DNA of 64,000 bases, taken from positions 434,001-498,000 of the forward strand of contig CAWJJY010000003.1 of the NCBI GenBank assembly GCA_963843385.1. The letters are read 5' to 3'. Of the stretch, positions 58,915 to 64,000 are shown piece by piece (the stretch's first letter is position 1; each line of letters starts with the position of its first letter). The position numbers and the translations under genes were made by a program. Below the pieces are notes generated by a model. The model saw nothing but the letters and a program-made list of their open reading frames with translations. It had not been told where the DNA came from and searched no databases. Origin of the DNA: CAVOHU01 sp963843385. GTDB taxonomy: Bacteria > Acidobacteriota > Vicinamibacteria > Vicinamibacterales > JAKQTR01.

Positions 58915-59130
58915 GTGAGGCTTACGGCTTGCGGCCGGGTTACGGTGTGACGCTGAATCGGGCAAACGCTCCCGGCTCGAGGCCTGGGGCTTTGGGCTAA
59001 GGGCTTCGAGCGCCGATCAGGCGTGAATCTGCCCGAGGCCTGAGGCCCGACGCCTGTAACCCGACAAGGCCGCCGGCCGCCAGTCACCAGCCTCCGGCCG
59101 CCAGCCACCAGCCTCCGGCCGCCAGCCGCG
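58915..59130. repeat. gap with mixed 7-bp-period arrays between convergent genes
   Basis: GGCTTAC/GGCTTGC/GGGTTAC, GGCCTGG and GGCTAAG heptamers (58915-59005) are followed by CCGCCAG/CACCAGC units (59071-59128) in the opposite orientation. It lies between the convergent UbiA and htpX genes. No gene is seen. Confidence 0.8.
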
Positions 59131-59131
59131 T

Positions 59132-59971
59132 CTACGATCTCCCCAGCAACGCGTTGATGCGGGCTTCGGTGGGCGGGTGCGTGCTGAAGACCGAGAGCAG
59201 GCCGGACACGCTGAACGGCTTGATGATGAACATGTGCGCGGTGGCCGGATTCGCCTGGAGCGGCACGCGCTTGGACATGACCTCGAGCTTCTTCAGCGCG
59301 TCGACAAGGCCGTAGGGACTGCCAATGAGCGCCGCTCCGCCCGCGTCGGCGGCGTACTCCCGTGACCGCGAGATGGCGGCCTGGATCAGCATGGCCCCGA
59401 GCGGCGCCAGGATGATGGTCGCGAGCAATCCAATCGGGCCCGGGCCGTCGCGATCGTCGCGGCCGCTTCCGCCACCGAAAAAGGCCGCCCACTGGGCCAT
59501 GCGGGCAATCATCATGATCGCGGCAGCCAGGGTGGCTGCCACCGAGCTGATGAGAATGTCGCGATGCTTGACGTGCGAGAGTTCGTGTGCGAGCACGCCC
59601 TCCAGCTCCCGCTGGTCCAGCATCTGGAGGATGCCCTGCGTCGCCGCTACTGCGGCATGGGCCGGGTCGCGGCCCGTGGCGAACGCGTTCGGGGACGAGT
59701 CGGGAATGACGTAGACCTTCGGCATCGGGAGGCCCGCGCGTTGCGCGAGACCGGCGACGACGCCATACAGGGGGTGCTCCGGACCGACTTCCTTCGCGGA
59801 GTACATCCTCAGCACGATCTTGTCGGAGAACCAGTACGACACGAAGTTCATGACGACGGCCATTCCGAAGGCAATCACGAGCCCGCCCTGCCCTCCGAGC
59901 GCGTCGCCAATGACCAGGAGCAGCCCGCTCAGCAGCCCCAACAGCAGCGTGGTCTTCAGTGCGTTTCCCAT
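59132..59971 (-). CDS. htpX: M48-family membrane metalloprotease HtpX
   Basis: 279 residues. LEGVLAHELSHVKHRDILIS carries the HExxH zinc motif with the second Glu in REYAADAGGAALIG. Four membrane segments include LLLGLLSGLLLVIGDALGG and LIMISA-type helices. SPNAFATGRDPAHAAVAATQ is the HtpX signature. It degrades misfolded membrane proteins. Confidence 0.95.
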   Translation of the reverse strand: MGNALKTTLLLGLLSGLLLVIGDALGGQGGLVIAFGMAVVMNFVSYWFSDKIVLRMYSAKEVGPEHPLYGVVAGLAQRAGLPMPKVYVIPDSSPNAFATGRDPAHAAVAATQGILQMLDQRELEGVLAHELSHVKHRDILISSVAATLAAAIMMIARMAQWAAFFGGGSGRDDRDGPGPIGLLATIILAPLGAMLIQAAISRSREYAADAGGAALIGSPYGLVDALKKLEVMSKRVPLQANPATAHMFIIKPFSVSGLLSVFSTHPPTEARINALLGRS

Positions 59972-60452
59972 ATCAACCTATGAAACCTCTCGTTTCAGTG
60001 TACACCAACGAATCGCCGCGGGAGCGCGTGAGGGGGAGCGGATCTCGTCGTCGCGCGTTCGGAAACTCTCAACGCGGTTGCGTAGCCACGAGCGCTTTAA
60101 CGAGGCACCGGTAAGCCCAGGCAGCCGCCTGTCCGCCCGCGGCTAGGCCTGGCGTCGCTCTCGCCCGTCATCACTTGGGACGCCGGGCGCGGCGGTGAAG
60201 TTCCCGTCAGACCGCCCGCCGGGAATTTGAACATCCCGGCTGTTGGGAGTATCGTCTCCCCCCGTCAGGCCGTCAGCCCCCGGTCGGACCTGCGCCAGGA
60301 ATCGCATACCAATCGATGCGCGGTAGAAGAAGGGGGACTATGCCGAGATCGGCCGGCGTGCGTTCAGGAATGGCGCACGGCCGGGGCGATGCCTGACCGG
60401 GCGAGCCGCCGGCGCAACCTCCGATCACCGTGACGTGAAGGGGAGTCATCCG
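59972..60452. other. 481-bp gap between divergent genes, containing a peptidase relic
   Basis: The gap between htpX and the TIGR04076-like gene has no intact gene. TGAAAC at 59981 and GTTTCA at 59992 form a small palindrome in the htpX leader. About 60160-60223 is a relic of an M20 peptidase gene (listed separately). GAAGGGGAG at 60437-60444 is the ribosome-binding site of the next gene. Confidence 0.6.
60160..60223 (-). pseudogene. short relic of an M20 peptidase gene
   Basis: On the minus strand the stretch reads PGGRSDGNFTAAPGVP, and the nucleotides GGGACGCCGGGCGCGGCGG at 60178 match GGGACGCCGAGCGCGGCCG at 61086 in the intact M20 gene. About 40 of 46 bases align. Only one motif region remains and neighbours decay at once. 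Confidence 0.55.
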
Positions 60453-60896
60453 ATGAACGAACACAAGGCGATGAAGCGACGCCGGTTTCTCTCGACATGC
60501 AGCTGCGGCCTGGCGGGAGCGGCGCTCGCAAGTGTCCCCGTAACGGCCGCACTGCCAGAGGCGCCGGCTTCGCAGCAGCCGAAGCCCGTGCCGACACGCC
60601 GGCGCTACACGATTGGCGTCGAGATTGTCGAGTGCAAGATCGGGGCGTGCGCGCGGCATCGGGTCGGGGAGAAGTTCGCCTTCCCCGCCGACCGCGGCAA
60701 GATGTGCGAGTGGCTCCTCGACAGCATGAGCGGCGCGGTCCGGGTGCTGCAGTACGGCGGCACGATGCCGTGGATGTACGAAGGGACGCCGTATCAGAAA
60801 GTGATCGATCCGGACGGGGTGACCACCGAGTTCATCCGTTGTCCGGATCCGACCGCGTCGGGCGTCGTCGCGAAGATCACCCGGACGAGGGCATAG
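60453..60896 (+). CDS. Tat-exported TIGR04076 family protein
   Basis: 147 residues from the ATG at 60453, with GAAGGGGAG upstream. The N-terminus MKRRRFLSTCSCGLAGAALA (after MNEHKA) is a twin-arginine signal. The mature part (about 50-147) matches the small TIGR04076 family: YTIGVEIVECKIGACARHRV, GEKFAF, GKMCEWLLDSMSGAVRVLQY, GGTMPWMYEG and RCPDPTASGVVAKIT. Two conserved Cys may bind metal. The family usually lacks a signal peptide. Function unknown. Confidence 0.8.
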   Translation: MNEHKAMKRRRFLSTCSCGLAGAALASVPVTAALPEAPASQQPKPVPTRRRYTIGVEIVECKIGACARHRVGEKFAFPADRGKMCEWLLDSMSGAVRVLQYGGTMPWMYEGTPYQKVIDPDGVTTEFIRCPDPTASGVVAKITRTRA

Positions 60897-60949
60897 CACC
60901 CCGCCTGCCGCAGCTGACGGGTCGCAGAGCGGGATGCCGACGCCGTCGC

Positions 60950-62092
60950 CTATGGACGGGCGCCGTTGAGAATCCGCTCAACCAGGCCGGCGACCAGCGC
61001 CGCCCGCCAGGGAAGCTGATCCACGACAACGTGTTCGTTCAGCGCGTGCGCGCCGCTGCCGACGGCGCCAAGCCCGTCCAGCGTCGGGACGCCGAGCGCG
61101 GCCGTGAAGTTTCCGTCCGATCCGCCTCCGGTACTGCCCTCGCCCAGCGTGCGGCCCAGCGCGGCTGCAACCACTCGAGCCTGTTCGTAAAGTGACACCA
61201 CGGCTGGTGAGCGTTCCATCGGCGGCCGATCGATGGCGCCCGTCACCTCGAGCGAGGTGCCGGGGATCACGGTCCTGAGACCCTGGATGGCCGCATCGAT
61301 ACGGGCCACGTCGCTGGCGGCTTGGACCCTGACATCGATGCCGGCCCAGGCTTCGGCCGCCACGACGTTGGTGCGGGTGCCTCCGCCGATGGTGCCGACG
61401 TTGAGCGTGATCCCTTGTTGGTGGTCCCGGATCGATTCCAGTGCCTGAATCTGACGGGCGAGTTCGTGGATGGCGCTCGAGCCGGGCGGTGATTCGAGCC
61501 CTGCGTGAGCGGCCAGGCCCCTGACCCTCAGCAGGTATTCACCGCAGCCTTTCCTCTGTGTCTTCACCGCACCGCCGGGCAGCGACGGCTCCAGCACCAG
61601 GACGGCAAGACTTCGGCGCGCTTCGTCTTCGATGATGGCGCGAGACGAGTCGCTGCCGGTCTCCTCGTCGCTCGTCAGCAGCATGACGAGCCGACCGGGA
61701 AGGCTGAGCGCTGCGCTGCGAATCGCCCGCGCAGCGAGCAGGCCGATCGCGATGCCGGCCTTCATGTCGTACACCCCGGGCCCGTACAACAGGCCGTCGG
61801 CCAGTCGCACGGGCATCTGCCTGATCTGGCCTACGTTCCAGACGGTGTCGAAGTGACACAGCACCAGGACCTGCGGCGCCCCGTCCCCGAACTCCGCACG
61901 CAGGTGATTGCCGGCGGTCAACTGCGGCAGCCGCTGCACACGCCCGCCGATCGCCGAAAGCCGCCGCTCGAGGTCCTCGCCGCATCGATCGAGCGCCTCC
62001 TTGTCGGTGGAAGGCGACTCGAGTCGCACCAGCGCCTCGATGGTCGCGACCAGCCAAGCGCGCTCGGCCTCACAGAAGGACAGGTAGGACAT
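60950..62092 (-). CDS. M20-family metallopeptidase (glutamate carboxypeptidase/CPG2-like)
   Basis: 380 residues from the ATG at 62092. VLCHFDTVWNVGQIRQMPVR (metal His-x-Asp), GPGVYDMKAGIAIGLLAARA (bridging Asp), LTSDEETGSDSSRAIIEDEA (catalytic Glu-Glu), KGCGEYLLRVRGLAAHAGLE and GGGSDGNFTAALGVPTLDGL are M20/CPG2 motifs. A second metal His is at the end (ALNEHVVVD). Longer starts (to 62200) exist but look like read-through. Confidence 0.9.
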   Translation of the reverse strand: MSYLSFCEAERAWLVATIEALVRLESPSTDKEALDRCGEDLERRLSAIGGRVQRLPQLTAGNHLRAEFGDGAPQVLVLCHFDTVWNVGQIRQMPVRLADGLLYGPGVYDMKAGIAIGLLAARAIRSAALSLPGRLVMLLTSDEETGSDSSRAIIEDEARRSLAVLVLEPSLPGGAVKTQRKGCGEYLLRVRGLAAHAGLESPPGSSAIHELARQIQALESIRDHQQGITLNVGTIGGGTRTNVVAAEAWAGIDVRVQAASDVARIDAAIQGLRTVIPGTSLEVTGAIDRPPMERSPAVVSLYEQARVVAAALGRTLGEGSTGGGSDGNFTAALGVPTLDGLGAVGSGAHALNEHVVVDQLPWRAALVAGLVERILNGARP

Positions 62093-62257
62093 GGGGTGGA
62101 TCATACAGGGGCTCGGGGCTAGGGGCTCGGACGCCATTTCGCTCTTCTTGGCCCGGCGGGGCGCGATTGCCTCACTATCTGGACGCGGCGTGATACCCAT
62201 CCGGCCAACGAGCCGCCAGCCCCCGGAACCTGGCCGTCACTCGGCATCATCAGGGCA

Positions 62258-62263
62258 TATAAT
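62258..62263 (+). promoter_or_regulatory. consensus -10 box six bases from the next ATG
   Basis: TATAAT at 62258-62263 lies 6 nt before the ATG at 62270, and there is no Shine-Dalgarno. Transcription would start at or next to the A of ATG, so the mRNA would be leaderless. The -35 is weak. Confidence 0.6.
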
Positions 62264-62269
62264 GGCCCT

Positions 62270-62977
62270 ATGTTTCGCCGATTGTTGCGAGTCGTGATGC
62301 CGGTTGTCGTGTGCGTCGTGTCGCTGCTGGCCGTTTCGGCGGCCGCGCAGCCGCCGGTGGCGCGTCCGGTGGATCCGCCGGGAACGAAACCGGCGCAGCC
62401 GGTGGTGAAGCCGGCCGATCCCGCGGGCACGACGTCACCTGCCGGCCCGAAGCCGGCGCCGAAGCCTGCGGCCATTCCGCCCGGTCCGGCCGCTCCTGCC
62501 GGTGCAACAACCACGAGGCCGGCCGGCCAGACCGCCGCGACACCTGCGGCGCCGGGTGCGGCGAGCCCGGCGCTGCTGCCTGAGACGGACGCGCCGTACA
62601 TCCCCACGGCCGACGAACTCGGCCTGCCCATCTATCCGCAGGCGAAGTTCATCGCCTCCTATGACGCCGGGCTCGGCCAGCGGTTCTACCTGTTCGGGAG
62701 CACGGCGGCATTTGCCGACGTCGTGAACTTCTACAAGCTGCAGCTGAAGCAGAAAGGTGAGCTGATCTTCGACACGCCAGCCACGCACTCCTTCGAGGTG
62801 GGCCGGTTCAAGGAGACGGACGTGTCGTTCGCGCCCGGCGTTACCGTGAAGGACTACACGTGGAGCGGCTCGGAAGGATTCCTGAATCCGAAGCCCGGCG
62901 CGACCCCGGCGCGCTACCCCACCGTGATTCAACTCGTCTCGGCGCCGTCAGGCGTCCCCATCCGTCGGCAACCGTAG
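62270..62977 (+). CDS. secreted protein with Pro/Ala-rich linker, unknown function
   Basis: 235 residues, not recognised. MFRRLLRVVMPVVVCVVSLL then AVSAAAQP is a signal peptide with cleavage near AAA. A low-complexity Pro/Ala/Gly segment covers about residues 28-108. The C-terminal part is a compact domain: GLPIYPQAKFIASYDAGLGQ, RFYLFGSTAAFADVVNFYKL, GELIFDTPATHSFEVGRFKE and TDVSFAPGVTVKDYTW. Probably periplasmic. Confidence 0.75.
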   Translation: MFRRLLRVVMPVVVCVVSLLAVSAAAQPPVARPVDPPGTKPAQPVVKPADPAGTTSPAGPKPAPKPAAIPPGPAAPAGATTTRPAGQTAATPAAPGAASPALLPETDAPYIPTADELGLPIYPQAKFIASYDAGLGQRFYLFGSTAAFADVVNFYKLQLKQKGELIFDTPATHSFEVGRFKETDVSFAPGVTVKDYTWSGSEGFLNPKPGATPARYPTVIQLVSAPSGVPIRRQP

Positions 62978-63022
62978 CGCAGCCTCCGGCCTCCAGCCTC
63001 CAGCCCCCAGCCTCCAGCCCAT
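62978..63022. repeat. 7-bp-period array (CCTCCAG units) before thiC
   Basis: CCTCCGG, CCTCCAG, CCTCCAG, CCCCCAG, CCTCCAG heptamers lie between the secreted-protein stop and the thiC stop. Same class as the other arrays. Confidence 0.85.
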
Positions 63023-64000
63023 CTAGCTGTTCGTGTCGGTCAGCGGCACGTAGAGTTCCTTCCGCTTCAGAAACTCCTCGGAGCGTTCCTGCATGCCGAC
63101 CGCTAACGCATCCGCCGCGCCGACGTGGTGCGCGGCAGCGAACTCGCGGACCTGCTGCGTAATTTCCATGCTGCAGAACTTCGGGCCGCACATCGAGCAG
63201 AAATGCGCGACCTTCGCGCCGTCGGCCGGCAGCGTCGCGTCGTGAAAGGCCCGCGCCGTCACCGGGTCCATCGCGAGATTGAACTGATCGTTCCACCTGA
63301 ACTCGAAACGCGCTTTCGACATCGCATCGTCCCAGGCCTGGGCTCTCGGGTGGCCCTTCGCCAGGTCGGCCGCGTGCGCCGCGATCTTGTAGGCGATGAC
63401 GCCGGCCTTCACGTCGTTGCGATCGGGCAGGCCGAGGTGCTCCTTCGGCGTGACGTAGCAGAGCATCGCGGTGCCGTACCACCCGATCATCGCCGCGCCG
63501 ATCGCGGAGGTGATGTGATCGTAGCCGGGCGCGACGTCGGTCGTGAGCGGACCGAGCGTGTAGAACGGCGCCTCGCCGCACCACTCGAGCTGCTTCTCCA
63601 TGTTCTCCTTGATGAGGTGCATGGGAATGTGGCCGGGACCCTCGTTCATCACCTGCACGTCGTACTCCCACGCGATGCGCGTCAGCTCGCCCTGCGTCCG
63701 GAGCTCAGCGAACTGCGATTCGTCGTTGGCATCGGCCACCGACCCGGGCCTCAACCCGTCTCCGAGCGAGAAGGCCACGTCGTAGGCCCGCATGATTTCG
63801 CAGATCTCGCGGAAGTGCGTGTAGGTGAAGTTCTCCTCGTGATGGGCCAGGCACCACTTCGCCATGATGGAGCCGCCGCGCGACACGATGCCGGTCACGC
63901 GACGGGCCGTCAGCGGCACGTAGCGCAGCAGCACGGCCGCGTGAACCGTGAAGTAGTCCACGCCCTGCTCGGCCTGTTCAACCAGCGTGTCCCGGTAGAT
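63023..64000 (-). CDS. thiC: phosphomethylpyrimidine synthase ThiC, 5' end cut by window edge
   Basis: The frame is open through position 64000 (IYRDTLVEQAEQGVDYF joins MDYFTVHAAVLLRYVP). ThiC motifs: VTGIVSRGGSIMAKWCLAHH, FSLGDGLRPGSVADANDESQ, VMNEGPGHIPMHLIKENME, GYDHITSAIGAAMIGWYG and the C-terminal iron-sulfur motif HFCSMCGPKFCSMEI (CxxCxxxxC). It makes the HMP pyrimidine of thiamine from aminoimidazole ribotide. The last residues are the C-terminus; the N-terminal portion is outside the window. Confidence 0.96.
   Translation of the reverse strand: MYRDTLVEQAEQGVDYFTVHAAVLLRYVPLTARRVTGIVSRGGSIMAKWCLAHHEENFTYTHFREICEIMRAYDVAFSLGDGLRPGSVADANDESQFAELRTQGELTRIAWEYDVQVMNEGPGHIPMHLIKENMEKQLEWCGEAPFYTLGPLTTDVAPGYDHITSAIGAAMIGWYGTAMLCYVTPKEHLGLPDRNDVKAGVIAYKIAAHAADLAKGHPRAQAWDDAMSKARFEFRWNDQFNLAMDPVTARAFHDATLPADGAKVAHFCSMCGPKFCSMEITQQVREFAAAHHVGAADALAVGMQERSEEFLKRKELYVPLTDTNS

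Noticed and set aside
59981..59997. TGAAAC/GTTTCA palindrome as an operator for htpX
   Set aside because: Six-base arms in one copy are too little evidence.

Overview
This window looks like a piece of chromosome from a GC-rich, Gram-negative soil-type bacterium. The Gram-negative assignment rests on LptD, TonB-ExbB-ExbD-ExbD, LspA/Lgt and a lipopolysaccharide-type nucleotide-sugar cluster. The gene content (TolB/FlgO-TPR protein, tgt-yajC-secD-secF, membrane pyrophosphatase, TonB/ExbBD set, many TPR proteins) and the repeat-rich intergenic gaps are most like Acidobacteriota of the Vicinamibacteria type. That placement is inference. No tRNA, rRNA or CRISPR array was recognised. The left and right edges cut a GNAT acetyltransferase and thiC.

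Layout. Positions 1-6.6 kb: a minus-strand GNAT and HAD hydrolase, then a plus-strand operon ileS-lspA-lgt-rluD-like (translation and lipoprotein processing). 6.6-14.4 kb: a 39-bp tandem array, a Nudix hydrolase, a FlgO/TPR protein, an ECF sigma/anti-sigma/secreted-protein operon, a frameshifted adenosine deaminase and a radical SAM enzyme. 14.4-18.5 kb (minus): dksA-like, lon, histone-deacetylase-like. 19-24.6 kb: a Cys-rich protein, rpmB, RidA, a bifunctional Rel enzyme and a TPR lipoprotein with a clear promoter and terminator. 24.7-31 kb: a protein made of three copies of one domain, an FN3-repeat protein that looks 5'-truncated, and tonB-exbB-exbD-exbD (minus). 31.2-39.4 kb (minus): tgt-yajC-secD-secF-uppP-DUF502-hppA. 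39.7-43 kb: ddl, a TPR protein and two tiny lysine-rich genes. 43-50 kb: a HEAT-cyclophilin fusion, an enolase-superfamily (MenC-like) enzyme, a deoxynucleoside kinase, accD and folC. 50.3-58.9 kb: lptD (two frameshifts), rmlA-rmlC-rmlB-SDR, a polyprenol/phytol-kinase fusion and a UbiA prenyltransferase. 59-64 kb: htpX, a Tat-exported TIGR04076-like protein, an M20 peptidase, a secreted protein and thiC.

Most unusual features. (1) Two adjacent mini-genes at 42689 and 42878 encode the identical 17-residue Lys/Ala peptide through different synonymous codons, each with a ribosome-binding site and its own terminator. (2) A MITE-like family has a perfect 17-bp terminal inverted repeat at 19863-20057, a reverse-oriented copy at 46558-46785 and a divergent relative near 25945-26125; its inner stem changes sequence but keeps pairing. 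(3) Degenerate 7-bp-period arrays fill many of the gaps between operons. (4) A VTE5-like/VTE6-like kinase fusion sits beside a UbiA prenyltransferase. Three +1-type frameshifts (one in the adenosine deaminase, two in lptD) look more like sequence errors than biology, but this cannot be settled from the sequence alone.
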